Positions 25,754 through 37,278 of a stretch of DNA of 64,000 bases are shown piece by piece (positions within the stretch are counted from its first letter, which is position 1; the number at the start of each line of letters is the position of its first letter). The stretch is taken from positions 62,001-126,000 of the forward strand of contig NZ_FOEE01000003.1 in the NCBI RefSeq assembly GCF_900110555.1, read 5' to 3'. The translations under genes and the position numbers were made by a program. The notes beneath the pieces are model-generated. The model did not search any database and was not told the origin of the DNA. It saw only the letters and a list, made by a program, of their open reading frames with translations. Source of the DNA: Trujillonella endophytica. GTDB taxonomy: Bacteria; Actinomycetota; Actinomycetes; Mycobacteriales; Geodermatophilaceae.

Positions 25754-27076
25754 ATGACCACCACACAGGACCCGTACGCCGGCTCCCGCGAGACCACCGA
25801 GGGCCGGGTCTACACCGTCACCGGCGGCGACTGGGACCAGACCTTCGGCGCCGACCGCGGCGGCGAGGAGCGTCTCGTCGTCAACATGGGCCCGCAGCAC
25901 CCCTCCACGCACGGCGTGCTCCGGCTGATCCTCGACCTCGAGGGCGAGACGGTCACGAAGGCCCGGGTGACCATCGGCTACCTGCACACCGGCATCGAGA
26001 AGAACACCGAGTACCGCAACTGGACCCAGGGCACGACCTTCGTGACCCGCATGGACTACCTGGCCCCGCTCTACAACGAGGCCGGCTACTGCATGGCCGT
26101 GGAGAAGCTGCTCGGCATCGAGATCCCGCAGCGCGCGCAGACCATCCGCGTCCTCGTGATGGAGATCAACCGGATCGCCTCGCACCTGGTCGGCCTGGCC
26201 ACCGGGGGCATGGAGCTCGGCGCCCTCACCGCGATGACCAACGGCTTCCGCGAGCGCGAGCTGTGCCTGGACCTCCTCGAGGAGATCACCGGCCTGCGGA
26301 TGAACCACGCCTACATCCGCCCCGGCGGGCTGGCGCAGGACCTCCCGCCCGGCGCGGTGGAGTCCATCCGCGAGTGGCTGACGATCATGCCCAAGCGCCT
26401 GGCGGAGTACCACAAGCTGCTCACCGGTCAGCCGATCTGGCAGCGCCGGCTCAAGGACGTCGGCTACCTCGACGTCACCGGCTGCGTCGCCCTCGGCGTG
26501 ACCGGCCCGATCCTGCGCGCCGCCGGCCTGCCGTGGGACCTGCGCAAGGTGCAGCCCTACCTGGGCTACGAGACCTACGACTTCGAGGTGCCCACCGCCG
26601 ACACCTCCGACGCCTGGGGCCGCTACCTGGTCCGGATGGCCGAGATGCAGGAGTCGCTGAAGATCGTCGCCCAGGCGCTGGACCGGCTCGAGCCCGGGCC
26701 GGTCATGGTCGCGGACAAGAAGATCGCCTGGCCGGCCCAGCTCTCGCTCGGCGCCGACGGCATGGGCAACTCGCACGAGCACGTCCAGCACATCATGGCC
26801 GGCTCGATGGAGTCCCTGATCCACCACTTCAAGCTGGTCACCGAGGGCTTCCGGGTCCCGGCCGGGCAGGTGTACGTGCCCGTGGAGTCCCCGCGCGGCG
26901 AGCTCGGCTACCACGTCGTCAGCGACGGCAGCACCCGCCCGTGGCGCGTCCACGTGCGCGACCCCAGTTTCGTGAACCTGCAGGCCACGGCCGCCATGAG
27001 CGAGGGCGGCATGATCGCCGACGTCATCGCTGCGGTCGCCTCGATCGACCCCGTGATGGGAGGTGTCGACCGGTGA
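25754..27076 (+). CDS. nuoD: NADH-quinone oxidoreductase subunit D
   Basis: The 49-kDa subunit that, with NuoB, forms the quinone-binding cavity. It has 440 residues. Signatures include [40 protein letters not shown] and the C-terminal [12 protein letters not shown]-type end (here [12 protein letters not shown]). The quinone-contacting His is in PQHPSTHG. The ATG is preceded by GAGGGG. The stop leads straight into the 76-base spacer before nuoE. Confidence 0.98.
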   Translation: MTTTQDPYAGSRETTEGRVYTVTGGDWDQTFGADRGGEERLVVNMGPQHPSTHGVLRLILDLEGETVTKARVTIGYLHTGIEKNTEYRNWTQGTTFVTRMDYLAPLYNEAGYCMAVEKLLGIEIPQRAQTIRVLVMEINRIASHLVGLATGGMELGALTAMTNGFRERELCLDLLEEITGLRMNHAYIRPGGLAQDLPPGAVESIREWLTIMPKRLAEYHKLLTGQPIWQRRLKDVGYLDVTGCVALGVTGPILRAAGLPWDLRKVQPYLGYETYDFEVPTADTSDAWGRYLVRMAEMQESLKIVAQALDRLEPGPVMVADKKIAWPAQLSLGADGMGNSHEHVQHIMAGSMESLIHHFKLVTEGFRVPAGQVYVPVESPRGELGYHVVSDGSTRPWRVHVRDPSFVNLQATAAMSEGGMIADVIAAVASIDPVMGGVDR

Positions 27077-27149
27077 GCGAGCTCGCGAGCCACCCCGGAG
27101 ACACAGCAGCGCCGCGAGCGACGGCGACGAGCGCCAGCGAGGAGACGAC
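27074..27149 (+). repeat. Conserved-end 76-base intercistronic spacer (copy 2)
   Basis: It begins at the nuoD stop (TGAGCGAGCTCGCGAG, 15 of 16 bases shared with copy 1 at 6113) and ends with CGAGCGCCAGCGAGG (14 of 15 shared) before the nuoE GTG. The middle differs. The end carries the ribosome-binding GCGAGGAG. Confidence 0.6.
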
Positions 27150-28148
27150 GTGAGCGCACTCCCCGGATCGGCGGAGGGCACGGCGGTGACCGGGCTGGAC
27201 TCCAGCCCGGTGGACTCCTCGCCCGAGACACTGGCCGACCTGCCGCCGCTGACCGAGCAGACCCGGCTCGAGGCGCGGGAGATCATGGCCCGCTACCCGC
27301 AGGCCCGCTCGGCGCTGCTGCCGATGCTGCACCTGGTCCAGTCCGTGCAGGGCTACGTCTCGCCCGAGGGCGTGACGCTGTGCGCCGAGGAGCTCGGCCT
27401 GACCAAGGCCGAGGTCGGCGCGGTCGCGACGTTCTACACGATGTACAAGCGCAGCCCGACCGGCCGGCACCTGGTCAGCGTCTGCACCAACACGCTGTGC
27501 AACGTGCTCGGCGGCCAGCGGATCATGGACGCCCTGAGCGCCGACCTCGGCGTGCACCACAACGAGACCGCGCCGGACGGCTCGGTCACCCTCGAGCACG
27601 CCGAGTGCCTCGCGGCCTGCGACTACGCGCCCGTGGTGACCGTCGACTACGAGTTCTACGACCAGCAGGACGTCGAGAGCGCGCGCGAGCTGGTGGCCGC
27701 CCTGCGGCGCGGCGAGAAGCCGCACCCCACCCGGGGTGCGCCGCTGAGCGACTTCCGCGGCATCTCCCGGCAGCTGGCCGGCTTCTCCCAGTGGGCGGAC
27801 GCCGGCGCCGAGGCAGCCGCCGTCGACGCCCCGTGGTCGGCCGGCCCCACGCTGATCGGCGTCCACCTCGCCGACGAGCGCGGCGAGGCGGCTCCGCCCA
27901 TGCCCCGCGCGTCGGCGACCTCCTCCTCCGGCGGGGAGGCCGCGGAGGCGGCGGGGATCGAGTCCGCCCAGCGCGGCGCCCCGGAGCCGTCCGGGCGCTC
28001 CCTCGCCGACGCGAACGACGGCACCGACACCCCCGCGGGGACCGAGCCGGGCACGAGTGGCCAGGGCCCCGCCGCCCGCCCCCGGTCCGCCCCGGGCCCC
28101 GCCACCCGCCCCCGGTCCGCCCCGGGCCCCGCCACCGGGAAGGCCTGA
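27150..28148 (+). CDS. nuoE: NADH-quinone oxidoreductase subunit E with long C-terminal extension
   Basis: The thioredoxin-fold [2Fe-2S] (N1a) subunit of the NADH dehydrogenase module. Ligands are in [13 protein letters not shown] and [11 protein letters not shown]. The 332 residues exceed the usual ~170-250: the core ends near residue 195, after which an Ala/Gly/Ser/Pro-rich tail of about 120 residues contains [10 protein letters not shown] repeats and no visible fold. The GTG at 27150 has GCGAGGAG upstream, provided by the conserved spacer. An earlier in-frame start at 27063 would overlap nuoD and add low-complexity residues. Confidence 0.95.
   Translation: MSALPGSAEGTAVTGLDSSPVDSSPETLADLPPLTEQTRLEAREIMARYPQARSALLPMLHLVQSVQGYVSPEGVTLCAEELGLTKAEVGAVATFYTMYKRSPTGRHLVSVCTNTLCNVLGGQRIMDALSADLGVHHNETAPDGSVTLEHAECLAACDYAPVVTVDYEFYDQQDVESARELVAALRRGEKPHPTRGAPLSDFRGISRQLAGFSQWADAGAEAAAVDAPWSAGPTLIGVHLADERGEAAPPMPRASATSSSGGEAAEAAGIESAQRGAPEPSGRSLADANDGTDTPAGTEPGTSGQGPAARPRSAPGPATRPRSAPGPATGKA
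28061..28136 (+). repeat. 30-bp tandem repeat in the nuoE tail
   Basis: Two near-exact 30-bp units (28081-28110, 28111-28136 plus diverged end) preceded by a partial copy; each codes [10 protein letters not shown]. The sequence is almost only G and C and is prone to slippage. Confidence 0.8.
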
Positions 28149-28151
28149 CCG

Positions 28152-29480
28152 ATGCCCCTCACCCCCGTCCTCACCTCGCGCTGGGGCGCCGACCAGCCCT
28201 GGAAGCTGGCCACCTACGAGTCGCTGGAGGGCTACGCCGCGCTGCGCACCGCGCTGACGATGGAGCCCGACGAGCTGGTCACCCTGGTCAAGGACTCAGG
28301 CCTGCGCGGGCGCGGCGGCGCGGGGTTCCCGACGGGCATGAAGTGGAGCTTCATCCCGCAGCCCAAGCCGGGGGAGACCCCGACCGGCCCGGCGGCCAAG
28401 CCCAAGTACCTCGTGGTCAACGCCGACGAGGGCGAGCCGGGCACGTGCAAGGACCTGCCGCTGATGATGACCGACCCGCACTCGCTGGTGGAGGGCGTGA
28501 TCATCTCCGCGTACGCCATCCGCTGCCACTACGCGGTCATCTACGTCCGCGGCGAGGCCGTGCACGCCCACCGCCGGCTGGTCGCGGCCGTGCAGGAGGC
28601 CTACGCCGCCGGCTACCTCGGTACCGACGTCCTGGGCTCGGGCTACGACCTCGAGCTGGTGGTGCACGCCGGCGCCGGGGCCTACATCTGCGGCGAGGAG
28701 ACGGCGCTGCTGGACTCCCTCGAGGGCTACCGCGGGCAGCCGCGGCTCAAGCCACCGTTCCCCGCGGTCGCCGGCCTCTACGGCGCCCCGACGGTGATCA
28801 ACAACGTCGAGACGCTGGCCAGCGTGCCCTTCGTCGTCCGGGGCGGGGCCGACTGGTTCAAGGCCTTCGGCCCGGAGAAATCGCCCGGTCCGAAGATCTA
28901 CTCGCTGTCGGGCCGGGTCGTGCGTCCCGGCCAGTACGAGGCCCCCATGGGGACGACGATGCGCGAGCTGCTGGAGATGGCCGGCGGCATCCGCCCGGGC
29001 CACGAGCTCAAGTTCTGGACCCCCGGCGGCTCGTCGACGCCGTACTTCACCGCCGAGCACCTCGACGTGCCGCTGGACTTCGACTCGGTCGCCGCCGCGG
29101 GCTCGATGCTGGGCACCACCGCGCTCATGGTGTTCGACGAGACCGACTCGATCGTCGAGGCCACCCTGCGGTTCACCGAGTTCTACGCGCACGAGAGCTG
29201 CGGCAAGTGCACCCCCTGCCGGGAGGGCACGTACTGGCTGGTCCAGATCCTGGAGCGGCTGGTCGAGGGGCGCGGCACCGCCACCGACCTCGACCTGCTG
29301 ACCGACACCTGCGACAACATCCTCGGCCGCTCGTTCTGCGCCCTCGGCGACGGCGCGACCAGCTGCATCGCCAGCTCGCTGAAGTACTTCCGGGACGAGT
29401 ACATCGCGCTGCTGCCCCCCGAGGAGCAGGCGCGTCTGGGCCGTTCCCTCCGCCTCGAGCCCGTCGGAGCCGCCTCGTGA
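28152..29480 (+). CDS. nuoF: NADH-quinone oxidoreductase subunit F
   Basis: The NADH- and FMN-binding subunit with cluster N3. It has 442 residues. The glycine-rich NADH site is [16 protein letters not shown], the FMN region [12 protein letters not shown], a second site [19 protein letters not shown], and the [4Fe-4S] ligands [12 protein letters not shown] plus a later Cys in DTCDNI. The ATG is three bases after the nuoE stop. The stop overlaps the nuoG GTG. Confidence 0.98.
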   Translation: MPLTPVLTSRWGADQPWKLATYESLEGYAALRTALTMEPDELVTLVKDSGLRGRGGAGFPTGMKWSFIPQPKPGETPTGPAAKPKYLVVNADEGEPGTCKDLPLMMTDPHSLVEGVIISAYAIRCHYAVIYVRGEAVHAHRRLVAAVQEAYAAGYLGTDVLGSGYDLELVVHAGAGAYICGEETALLDSLEGYRGQPRLKPPFPAVAGLYGAPTVINNVETLASVPFVVRGGADWFKAFGPEKSPGPKIYSLSGRVVRPGQYEAPMGTTMRELLEMAGGIRPGHELKFWTPGGSSTPYFTAEHLDVPLDFDSVAAAGSMLGTTALMVFDETDSIVEATLRFTEFYAHESCGKCTPCREGTYWLVQILERLVEGRGTATDLDLLTDTCDNILGRSFCALGDGATSCIASSLKYFRDEYIALLPPEEQARLGRSLRLEPVGAAS

Positions 29481-31954
29481 CCCTCACGCCGACCTCTCCG
29501 GAGCCGGCCGCGGCGATCCCGCCCGGCGCCCCGGGCCCGCACACCCCGCCCGACGCCGTCCGCTGCACGATCGACGGCTTCGACGTCGCGGTGCCCAAGG
29601 GGACGCTGATCATCCGCGCGGCCGAGCAGATCGGCGTGCAGATCCCCCGGTTCTGCGACCACCCGCTGCTCGAGCCGGTCGGCGCGTGCCGCCAGTGCCT
29701 GGTCGAGGTGGAGGGCCAGCGCAAGCCGGTGGCCTCCTGCACCATGCCGGTGACCGAGGGCATGGTGGTGCAGACGCAGCTGACCAGCCCGGTCGCCGAC
29801 AAGGCCCAGCAGGGCACCATGGAGCTGCTGCTGATCAACCACCCGCTGGACTGCCCGGTCTGCGACAAGGGCGGCGAGTGCCCCCTGCAGAACCAGGCGA
29901 TGAGCAACGGGCGCGCCGAGAGCCGGTTCGTCGACGTCAAGCGGACCTACCCCAAGCCGCTGCCCATCAGCAGCGAGGTGCTGCTGGACCGCGAGCGCTG
30001 CGTGCTGTGCGCGCGCTGCACCCGGTTCTCCCAGCAGGTCGCCGGCGACCCCTTCATCGAGCTGTTCGAGCGCGGCGCGCTGGAGCAGGTGGCGATCTAC
30101 CAGGACGAGCCCTTCGAGTCCTACTTCTCGGGCAACACCACCCAGATCTGCCCGGTGGGCGCGCTCACCAGCGCCCAGTACCGGTTCCGCTCCCGCCCGT
30201 TCGACCTGCGCAGCGAGGACAGCGTCTGCGAGCACTGCGCGTCGGGCTGCGCCCAGCGCACCGACTACCGCCGCGGCCGGGTGCTGCGCCGGCTGGCCGG
30301 TGACGACCCGCAGGTCAACGAGGAGTGGAACTGCGACAAGGGTCGCTGGGCGTTCCGGTACGCCACCGCCACCGAGCGGTTCACGACGCCGCTGGTGCGG
30401 CGCGACGGCGTGCTGCAGCCGGCCTCCTGGCCCGAGGCGTGGGCGGCGGCCGCCGCCGGGCTCGCGGCCGCCCGCGCCGCCGGCGGGGTCGGCGTGCTCC
30501 CGGGCGGGCGGCTGACCGTCGAGGACGCCTACGCCTACGCCAAGTTCGCCCGCGTGGCCCTCCGCACGGCCGACGTCGACGCCCGCGCCCGCGCGCACTC
30601 GGCCGAGGAGGAGGCCTTCCTCGCCGCCCGGGTCGCCGGCCGGTTCCCGGGGGCCGGCGCGGTCACCTACGACGAGCTGGGCGAGGCCCCGGCGGTGCTG
30701 CTGGCCGGCTTCGAGCCGGAGGAGGAGTCGCCGATCGTCTTCCTCCGCCTGCGCCGCGCGGTCCGCACCCGCGGGCTGCCCGTGTTCGACCTCGCCCCGT
30801 TCGCCACGCGCGCGGCCGTGAAGCTGCAGGCCACCGTGCTGGGCACGCTGCCGGGCACCGAGGCCCGGTCGCTGGCCGCGCTGGCCGCCGGCACCTGGGG
30901 CGGACCGGCGGTCGAGGCGCTGCGGAAGCCGGGAGCCGTCGTGCTCGCCGGCGAGCGGCTGGCCGAGGTCCCCGGCGCGTTCAGCGCACTGACCGAGCTC
31001 GCCCGCGTCACCGGCGCCCGCGTGGCGTGGGTGCCCCGTCGGGCGGGTGAGCGCGGGGCGGTGGAGGCCGGCGCCCTGCCCGGCCTGCTGCCCGGCGGCC
31101 GCGTCGTCGCCGACGCCACGCACCGGGGCGAGGTCGCCGCGCTGTGGGGGCTGGCCCCCGACGCGCTGGCCACCGCTCCCGGACGGGACACCACCGGCAT
31201 CCTCACCGCCGCCCGCGACGGCGAGCTCGGCGGCCTGCTGGTCGGCGCCGTCGACCCCGCGGACCTGCCCGACCCCCGGCTCGCCGAGGCGGCACTGGCC
31301 TCGGCCGGGTTCGTGGTCAGCCTGGAGCTGCTGCCCAGCGCGGTCACCGACCACGCCGACGTCGTCCTGCCGGTCGCCGCGGCGCCGGAGAAGGCCGGCA
31401 GCTACCTCGACTGGGAGGGCCGGGTGCGGTCCTTCGACGCCACGCTGCACGGCAGCGGCCAGCTTCCCGACGGCCGGGTCCTGCACGGGCTGGCCGAGGC
31501 CATGGGCGTGGACCTCGGCCTGCCCGACGTCGGGGCCGCGCGGGCGGAGCTGGGCCGGCTCGGCCTCCCCGCCACCCAGGCGCCGGTCACCGGCCTGGAC
31601 GTCGCCCCCGCCCCCGACGCGGAGCTCGGGGAGGGCGACGCGGTGCTCGCCTCCTGGCGGCAGCTGATCGACATCGGCACCCTGCAGCGCGACGAGCCCG
31701 AGCTGGCCGGCACGGCCCGCCCGCCGGTCGCCCGGATCGGCCGGGAGGCCGCGGCCCGGCTCGGACTGACCGACGGCGACCGCCTCACGGTGACCGGCGC
31801 GGCAGGGTCCCTGACGCTCCCGGTCCGGGTCACCGAGATGCCCGACCGGGTGGTCTGGTTGCCGATGCGCTCGCCGGGCAGCGAGGTCCGCACCGGGCTC
31901 GGCACCGCCCCCGGCGGCGTCGTCCGTCTCTCGGCCGCCGGAGGTGCCGCGTGA
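29477..31954 (+). CDS. nuoG: NADH-quinone oxidoreductase subunit G
   Basis: The largest peripheral subunit, 825 residues, carrying several iron-sulphur clusters. In order: an N-terminal [2Fe-2S] ferredoxin domain ([21 protein letters not shown]), a His/Cys cluster segment ([17 protein letters not shown]), a ferredoxin-like segment ([25 protein letters not shown]), then a molybdopterin-oxidoreductase-like domain beginning [12 protein letters not shown] that could hold cluster N7, and a C-terminal beta domain ([16 protein letters not shown]). The molybdopterin fold binds no cofactor in NuoG. The GTG start overlaps the nuoF stop. Confidence 0.97.
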   Translation: MTLTPTSPEPAAAIPPGAPGPHTPPDAVRCTIDGFDVAVPKGTLIIRAAEQIGVQIPRFCDHPLLEPVGACRQCLVEVEGQRKPVASCTMPVTEGMVVQTQLTSPVADKAQQGTMELLLINHPLDCPVCDKGGECPLQNQAMSNGRAESRFVDVKRTYPKPLPISSEVLLDRERCVLCARCTRFSQQVAGDPFIELFERGALEQVAIYQDEPFESYFSGNTTQICPVGALTSAQYRFRSRPFDLRSEDSVCEHCASGCAQRTDYRRGRVLRRLAGDDPQVNEEWNCDKGRWAFRYATATERFTTPLVRRDGVLQPASWPEAWAAAAAGLAAARAAGGVGVLPGGRLTVEDAYAYAKFARVALRTADVDARARAHSAEEEAFLAARVAGRFPGAGAVTYDELGEAPAVLLAGFEPEEESPIVFLRLRRAVRTRGLPVFDLAPFATRAAVKLQATVLGTLPGTEARSLAALAAGTWGGPAVEALRKPGAVVLAGERLAEVPGAFSALTELARVTGARVAWVPRRAGERGAVEAGALPGLLPGGRVVADATHRGEVAALWGLAPDALATAPGRDTTGILTAARDGELGGLLVGAVDPADLPDPRLAEAALASAGFVVSLELLPSAVTDHADVVLPVAAAPEKAGSYLDWEGRVRSFDATLHGSGQLPDGRVLHGLAEAMGVDLGLPDVGAARAELGRLGLPATQAPVTGLDVAPAPDAELGEGDAVLASWRQLIDIGTLQRDEPELAGTARPPVARIGREAAARLGLTDGDRLTVTGAAGSLTLPVRVTEMPDRVVWLPMRSPGSEVRTGLGTAPGGVVRLSAAGGAA

Positions 31955-33486
31955 GCCTGCTGGCCAGCCCCGAGCAGCCGACCCTCGAGGACTTCGGCAC
32001 CGACGTCTGGTGGATCGTCCTCATCAAGGTCGTCGGCGTCTTCGTCGTCCTCGTGGTGATGACGCTGTTCGCGATCGTCTTCGAGCGCAAGGTCGTCTCG
32101 CGGATGCAGCAGCGGATCGGCCCCAACCGGGTCGGCCCCCGCGGCTACCTGCAGAGCCTGGCCGACGGCCTCAAGCTCGCGTTCAAGGAAGACATCATGC
32201 CGGCGCTGGCCGACAAGCCGGTGTACTTCCTGGCCCCGGTGATCGCCGCCGTCCCGGCGTTCCTCGCGTTCTCGGTCATCCCGATGGGCCCGTCCGTCAG
32301 CATCTTCGGCGAGCGCACCCCGCTCCAGCTCACCGACGCCCCCATCGGGGTGCTGATCGTCCTGGCCTGCTCGGCGATGGGCGTCTACGGCATCGTGCTG
32401 GCCGGCTGGGCCTCCGGCTCGACCTATCCGCTGCTCGGTGGCCTGCGCAGCGCCGCGCAGATGGTCAGCTACGAGATCGCGATGGGGCTGTCGATCGTCG
32501 CCGTCTTCCTCTACGCGGGGTCGATGTCCACCTCGGAGATCGTCGCCGCCCAGGCGAACGGCAACGAGGTCTCCTTCTTCGGCTGGGAGTTCACCGGCCC
32601 GAGCTGGTTCGCCGTGCTGCTCCCGGTCAGCTTCGTCATCTACGCCATCGCGGTGGTGGGGGAGACCAACCGGGCGCCGTTCGACCTGCCCGAGGCCGAG
32701 AGCGAGCTGGTCGGCGGCTTCCACACCGAGTACTCGTCGCTGAAGTTTGCGCTGTTCTTCCTGGCCGAGTACATCAACATGGTCACCGTCTCCGCGCTGG
32801 CCGCGACGCTGTTCCTCGGCGGCTGGCGGGCCCCGTGGCCGCTGTCGATCTGGGACGGCGCCAACTCCGGCTGGTGGCCGATGCTGTGGTTCTTCCTCAA
32901 GGTCGTCGTCGCGCTCTTCGTGTTCATCTGGCTCCGCGGCACGCTCCCCCGGCTGCGCTACGACCAGTTCATGCGGTTCGGCTGGAAGGTGCTGGTCCCG
33001 ACCGCGCTGGTCTGGATCCTCGCCGTCGCCACCATGCGCACCGTGTCCCGCGAGGCCGACCTGTCCACCGGCCAGGTGGCGCTGTTCGTCGGCGTGCCGA
33101 TCGCCCTGCTGGTGCTGGGCGGCCTGTGGATGTTCGGCCGGGCGGAGAACAGCACCACCCGGATCGCGGCGGAGAAGGCCACCGCCGGCGCGATCCGGGC
33201 CACCGAGCCCGAACCCGAGGTGCTGGCCCCGGCCGGGCCGCGGCGCCGTCCGGCGCAGCGGACCGGGCCGATCCGGGCCGAGGGCGGCTTCCCCGTCCCG
33301 CCGATGGACCTCGTCGTCCCGCCGTCGCCGCGGCTGCGCCGCGCCGAGCCGGTGGGTGCGGCCGCCCGCGCCGACGGCGGCCTGGTGGCCACCGGCCGCC
33401 GCGGCGGCCGTGCCCACGACCCCAGCGGTGCGGCGCTCCCCGCCGACGCACGCAGCCCCGAAGCACAGGAGGACGGCGATGCCTGA
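31951..33486 (+). CDS. nuoH: NADH-quinone oxidoreductase subunit H with C-terminal extension
   Basis: The membrane subunit that links the quinone site to the proton channels. The eight-helix core (~400 residues) shows [20 protein letters not shown], the [10 protein letters not shown] loop, [20 protein letters not shown] (quinone-site acidic residues) and FFLAEYIN. The protein has 511 residues, longer than the usual ~330-430, because of a Pro/Arg/Ala-rich cytosolic tail of ~100 residues. The GTG start overlaps the nuoG stop, and its 3' end overlaps the nuoI start by eight bases. Confidence 0.97.
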   Translation: MSLLASPEQPTLEDFGTDVWWIVLIKVVGVFVVLVVMTLFAIVFERKVVSRMQQRIGPNRVGPRGYLQSLADGLKLAFKEDIMPALADKPVYFLAPVIAAVPAFLAFSVIPMGPSVSIFGERTPLQLTDAPIGVLIVLACSAMGVYGIVLAGWASGSTYPLLGGLRSAAQMVSYEIAMGLSIVAVFLYAGSMSTSEIVAAQANGNEVSFFGWEFTGPSWFAVLLPVSFVIYAIAVVGETNRAPFDLPEAESELVGGFHTEYSSLKFALFFLAEYINMVTVSALAATLFLGGWRAPWPLSIWDGANSGWWPMLWFFLKVVVALFVFIWLRGTLPRLRYDQFMRFGWKVLVPTALVWILAVATMRTVSREADLSTGQVALFVGVPIALLVLGGLWMFGRAENSTTRIAAEKATAGAIRATEPEPEVLAPAGPRRRPAQRTGPIRAEGGFPVPPMDLVVPPSPRLRRAEPVGAAARADGGLVATGRRGGRAHDPSGAALPADARSPEAQEDGDA

Positions 33487-34126
33487 CCGTGCACCCGATC
33501 GCGCGCCGGCCACGAGCGGCGGCGAGAAGGGTCTCGCGCAGGCGTCCCGGGGCGGCGAGGTCGAGCGGTCCGCCGGCCGGTCCGCCGCCCCGGCGCCCGC
33601 GGGCCGCCGCAGCCTGCTCCCCGCCCCCGGGCAGGGCTTCGGCGTCACCTTCGCGCAGATCTTCCGCAAGGTGACGACCGAGGAGTACCCGGAGGTCCCC
33701 AAGGTGACCAAGCCGCGCTACCACGGGCGGCACGTGCTCAACCGGCATCCCGACGGCCTGGAGAAGTGCGTCGGCTGCGAGCTGTGCGCCTGGGCGTGCC
33801 CGGCCGACGCCATCTACGTCGAGGGCGGGGACAACACCGAGGACGCCCGCTTCTCGCCCGGCGAGCGGTACGGGCGCGTCTACCAGATCAACTACCTGCG
33901 CTGCATCTTCTGCGGGCTGTGCATCGAGGCCTGCCCGACCCGCTCGCTGACGATGAGCAACGACTTCGAGCTGGCCGACGACAACCGACGGGACCTGATC
34001 TACACCAAGGAGCAGCTCATGGCCCCGCTGCTGCCGGGCATGGAGTCGCCGCCGCACCCCATGCGCCTGGGCGAGGACGAGAAGGACTACTACCTGGCCG
34101 CCACCCAGCGCGGCGAGACGCCGTGA
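33479..34126 (+). CDS. nuoI: NADH-quinone oxidoreductase subunit I
   Basis: The ferredoxin-like subunit with clusters N6a and N6b. It has 215 residues. Two CxxCxxCxxxCP motifs are visible: [12 protein letters not shown] and [12 protein letters not shown]. An Ala/Arg-rich N-terminal extension of ~45 residues precedes the core. The ATG at 33479 lies inside the end of nuoH and is preceded by AGGAGG, so the pair is translationally coupled. The stop overlaps the nuoJ GTG. Confidence 0.97.
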   Translation: MPDRAPDRAPATSGGEKGLAQASRGGEVERSAGRSAAPAPAGRRSLLPAPGQGFGVTFAQIFRKVTTEEYPEVPKVTKPRYHGRHVLNRHPDGLEKCVGCELCAWACPADAIYVEGGDNTEDARFSPGERYGRVYQINYLRCIFCGLCIEACPTRSLTMSNDFELADDNRRDLIYTKEQLMAPLLPGMESPPHPMRLGEDEKDYYLAATQRGETP

Positions 34127-34959
34127 CGGCGCTGGCCGCGGCGGCGGACACGGGCGTGTCCCTGGGCACGGGCGAGGCCGTCGTCTTCTGGATCCTCGGG
34201 CCCCTGGCACTGGCCGGGGCGCTGGGGATGGTGTTCTCGCGCAACGCCGTCCACTCGGCGCTGTGGCTGGTCACCACGATGCTCTCGCTCGGCGTCTTCT
34301 ACGTCGTCCAGGAGGCGCCGTTCCTCGGCGCGGTGCAGATCATCGTCTACACCGGCGCGATCATGATCCTGTTCCTCTTCGTGCTCATGATGGTCGGCCG
34401 GGACTCCTCCGACTCGGTCGTGGAGACCCTGCGCGGCCAGCGGATCGCGGCCATCGTGTTCGGCGTCGGCTTCGCCGGACTGGTCGGCGCCGGGATCGCC
34501 CGGGCCACGCAGGACCTCTCCGCCGAGGGCCTGGACGCCGTCCAGGGCGGGGAGACCAGCAACATCGAGGCGATCGCCGAGCTGCTGTTCACCCGGTACC
34601 TGCTGGCCTTCGAGGTGACCAGCGCGCTGCTGATCACCGCGGCCCTCGGCGCGATGGTGCTCGCCCACATCGAGCGCGAGCCCGGGACCCGGCTCACCCA
34701 GAAGGAGCTCTCGCGGGCCCGGTTCCTCACCACCGACCGGCCGCAGACGCTGCCCGGCCCCGGTGTCTTCGCCCGCGCCAACTCGGTCGCGACCCCCGCG
34801 CTGCTGCCCGACGGGACCCTGGCCGAGGACAGCTTCGCCACCGGTATCGAGCCCGCGGAGGTGGACCAGATGCCACATCCCACGGGCCGGCCGCAGCTGG
34901 GCGGCCCGGACGACGCGCTGGGCACCCGGGACGGCGCCTCGGGGGGGAACCGCTCGTGA
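34123..34959 (+). CDS. nuoJ: NADH-quinone oxidoreductase subunit J with C-terminal extension
   Basis: A membrane subunit with five helices, 278 residues against ~160-200 for simple homologues. Core signatures are [22 protein letters not shown] and the third-helix [20 protein letters not shown] with its conserved pi-bulge region. The final ~85 residues are a soluble, Pro/Asp-rich tail found in many actinobacterial NuoJ proteins. The GTG start overlaps nuoI, and the stop overlaps nuoK. Confidence 0.96.
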   Translation: MTALAAAADTGVSLGTGEAVVFWILGPLALAGALGMVFSRNAVHSALWLVTTMLSLGVFYVVQEAPFLGAVQIIVYTGAIMILFLFVLMMVGRDSSDSVVETLRGQRIAAIVFGVGFAGLVGAGIARATQDLSAEGLDAVQGGETSNIEAIAELLFTRYLLAFEVTSALLITAALGAMVLAHIEREPGTRLTQKELSRARFLTTDRPQTLPGPGVFARANSVATPALLPDGTLAEDSFATGIEPAEVDQMPHPTGRPQLGGPDDALGTRDGASGGNRS

Positions 34960-35255
34960 CCCTGGCCCACTACCTGGTGCTCGCCGCGATGCTGTTCACG
35001 ATCGGCGCCGTCGGCGTCCTCGTGCGGCGCAACGCGATCGTCGTGTTCATGTGCGTGGAGCTGATGCTCAACTCGGTGAACCTGACGCTGGTCACCTTCG
35101 CCCGCGCCACCGGCACCGTCGACGGCCAGATCATGGCCTTCTTCGTGATGGTCGTGGCCGCCGCCGAGGTCGTGGTCGGGCTCGCGATCATCATGTCGAT
35201 CTACCGGACCCGCCGGTCGGCGTCGGTCGACGACGCCAACCTCCTCAAGTACTGA
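34956..35255 (+). CDS. nuoK: NADH-quinone oxidoreductase subunit K
   Basis: A 99-residue, three-helix membrane subunit. The two conserved intramembrane Glu residues are in [11 protein letters not shown] and [11 protein letters not shown]; both are in the proton path. The GTG start overlaps nuoJ (GTGA). The gap to nuoL is 22 bases. Confidence 0.98.
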   Translation: MTLAHYLVLAAMLFTIGAVGVLVRRNAIVVFMCVELMLNSVNLTLVTFARATGTVDGQIMAFFVMVVAAAEVVVGLAIIMSIYRTRRSASVDDANLLKY

Positions 35256-35277
35256 CGAAGACGGGGATCCCGGACAC

Positions 35278-37191
35278 ATGGACACCGTGCCCGCCGACGG
35301 GCTGCTGTCGGCCTCCTGGCTGCTGATCGCCCTCCCGCTCGCGGGTGCCGCGGTGCTGCTGCTCGGAGGCCGGCGCACCGACCGCTGGGGCCACCTGCTG
35401 GGCACCGCCACCGTGGCGATCGCCTTCGTCATCGCGCTGGCCTGCGCGTTCTCCCTCGACGACCGGCAGGTCGCCGTCCACCTGTTCACCTTCATCGACA
35501 CCGGCTCGCTGGAGGTCGACGCGGGGCTGCTGTTCGATCCGCTGTCGGCGGTCTTCGCGCTGCTGATCACCGGCGTGGGCGCGCTGATCCACGTCTACTC
35601 GATCGGCTACATGGCGCACGACCCGCGCCGGCGGCGGTTCTTCGCCTACCTGAACCTCTTCGTCGCGGCGATGCTCCTGCTGGTGCTCGGCGACAACTAC
35701 GTCGCCCTGTACGTCGGCTGGGAGGGCGTGGGCCTGGCCTCCTACCTGCTCATCGCCTTCTGGCACGAGCGCCCGGCAGCGGCCACGGCGGCCAAGAAGG
35801 CGTTCATCATGAACCGGGTCGGCGACGTCGGCCTGGCCCTGGCGATCTTCGTGATGTTCGCCCAGCTGGGCACCGTCACCTACGAGGGCGTCTTCGGCTC
35901 CGTCGGCCTGCTCGCCGGTGGCACCGTGACCGCGATCGGGCTGCTGCTGCTCCTCGGCGCCTGCGGCAAGTCCGGCCAGTTCCCGCTGCAGGCCTGGCTG
36001 CCCGACGCCATGGAGGGCCCGACGCCGGTCTCGGCCCTCATCCACGCGGCGACCATGGTGACCGCGGGCGTCTACCTGATCGCCCGGTCGGCGCCGATCT
36101 ACGACCTGACCGAGACGGCCCGCACCGTCGTCCTGGTCGTCGGCGCGGTCACGCTGATGATCGGCGCGATCGCCGGCTGCGCCTACGACGACATCAAGAA
36201 GGTGCTGGCCTACTCGACGGTCAGCCAGATCGGCTACATGTTCCTGGCCGTCGGACTCGGCCCGGTCGGCTACGCCGCCGCCATCGCCCACCTGCTGACC
36301 CACGGGTTCTTCAAGGCCGGCCTGTTCCTCGGCGCCGGGTCGGTCATGCACGCCATGGACGACCAGGTGGACATGCGCCGCTTCGGCGGGCTGGCCAGGA
36401 AGCTGCCGATCACCTTCGTCACCTTCGGGCTGGGCTACCTGGCCCTGATCGGCTTCCCGTTCCTGTCCGGCTACTGGACCAAGGACGCGATCATCGAGGC
36501 CGCGCTCGACCGCGGCGGGGTGTCGGGCTGGGTGCTGGGCGGCGTCGCCGTCCTCGGCGCCGGGCTCACCGCCTTCTACATGACCCGGCTCATGCTCATG
36601 ACCTTCTTCGGCCGGGCGCGCTGGGCGCCCTCGGCCCCCGGCCGGCCCGCGCCGCACCCGCACGAGTCGCCGTCGGTCATGACGGTGCCGATGGTCGTGC
36701 TCTCCGTCGGCTCGGTCGCGGCCGGCTTCCTGCTCGTGCAGGTCTTCCCGCTCGACGAGTGGCTGGCCCCGGTGTTCGGTGAGCCGCACGAGGCCGAGCA
36801 CGTCATCGCGCCCGCCGTGGTCGCGACCGTCGTCACCGCCGTGATGGTCCTCGGGGTGCTGGCCGCCTGGCTGTTCGTCGGCCGGCGCGAGGTGCCCGTG
36901 GTGGCGCCCGAGCGGGTCTCGGTGGTCACCCGCGCAGCGCGCAAGGCGCTGTACGCCGACGCGATCAACGAGTCGCTGTTCATGCGCCCGGGCCAGTGGC
37001 TGACCCGCGCGCTGGTGTGGGTGGACAACCGCGGGGTGGACGGCGCGGTCAACGGGCTCGCGGCCGGGCTGGGCGGCTCCTCGTCCCGGCTGGGCCGCGC
37101 CCAGACCGGCTTCGTGCGCACCTACGCGATGGGGATGCTCGGCGGCGCGGTGCTGGTCGCGGGCGCGCTGCTGGCGGTGACGGCCGGATGA
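35278..37191 (+). CDS. nuoL: NADH-quinone oxidoreductase subunit L
   Basis: The distal antiporter-like proton-pumping subunit, 637 residues and about 15-16 helices. Key segments: the Glu of helix 5 in [15 protein letters not shown], Lys in [31 protein letters not shown] (given as [17 protein letters not shown]), and the long C-terminal helix region. A Pro/His-rich loop ([11 protein letters not shown]) is inserted before the last helices. The ATG is 23 bases after nuoK. An 87-base gap with no gene follows. Confidence 0.97.
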   Translation: MDTVPADGLLSASWLLIALPLAGAAVLLLGGRRTDRWGHLLGTATVAIAFVIALACAFSLDDRQVAVHLFTFIDTGSLEVDAGLLFDPLSAVFALLITGVGALIHVYSIGYMAHDPRRRRFFAYLNLFVAAMLLLVLGDNYVALYVGWEGVGLASYLLIAFWHERPAAATAAKKAFIMNRVGDVGLALAIFVMFAQLGTVTYEGVFGSVGLLAGGTVTAIGLLLLLGACGKSGQFPLQAWLPDAMEGPTPVSALIHAATMVTAGVYLIARSAPIYDLTETARTVVLVVGAVTLMIGAIAGCAYDDIKKVLAYSTVSQIGYMFLAVGLGPVGYAAAIAHLLTHGFFKAGLFLGAGSVMHAMDDQVDMRRFGGLARKLPITFVTFGLGYLALIGFPFLSGYWTKDAIIEAALDRGGVSGWVLGGVAVLGAGLTAFYMTRLMLMTFFGRARWAPSAPGRPAPHPHESPSVMTVPMVVLSVGSVAAGFLLVQVFPLDEWLAPVFGEPHEAEHVIAPAVVATVVTAVMVLGVLAAWLFVGRREVPVVAPERVSVVTRAARKALYADAINESLFMRPGQWLTRALVWVDNRGVDGAVNGLAAGLGGSSSRLGRAQTGFVRTYAMGMLGGAVLVAGALLAVTAG

Positions 37192-37278
37192 GCGGACAGC
37201 CGAGCACTGCGCGCGGGACGACGACCGGCCGAGAACGTGCCCACCGTGGCGGGCGAGCCGTAGCTTGCGGAGGCGACC

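Noticed and set aside
37192-37278. The nuoL-nuoM gap as a third copy of the 76-base spacer.
   Set aside because: It shares only a loose GCGAGC...GCGGAGG end and not the conserved GAGCTCGCGAG start; the length also differs (87 bases).
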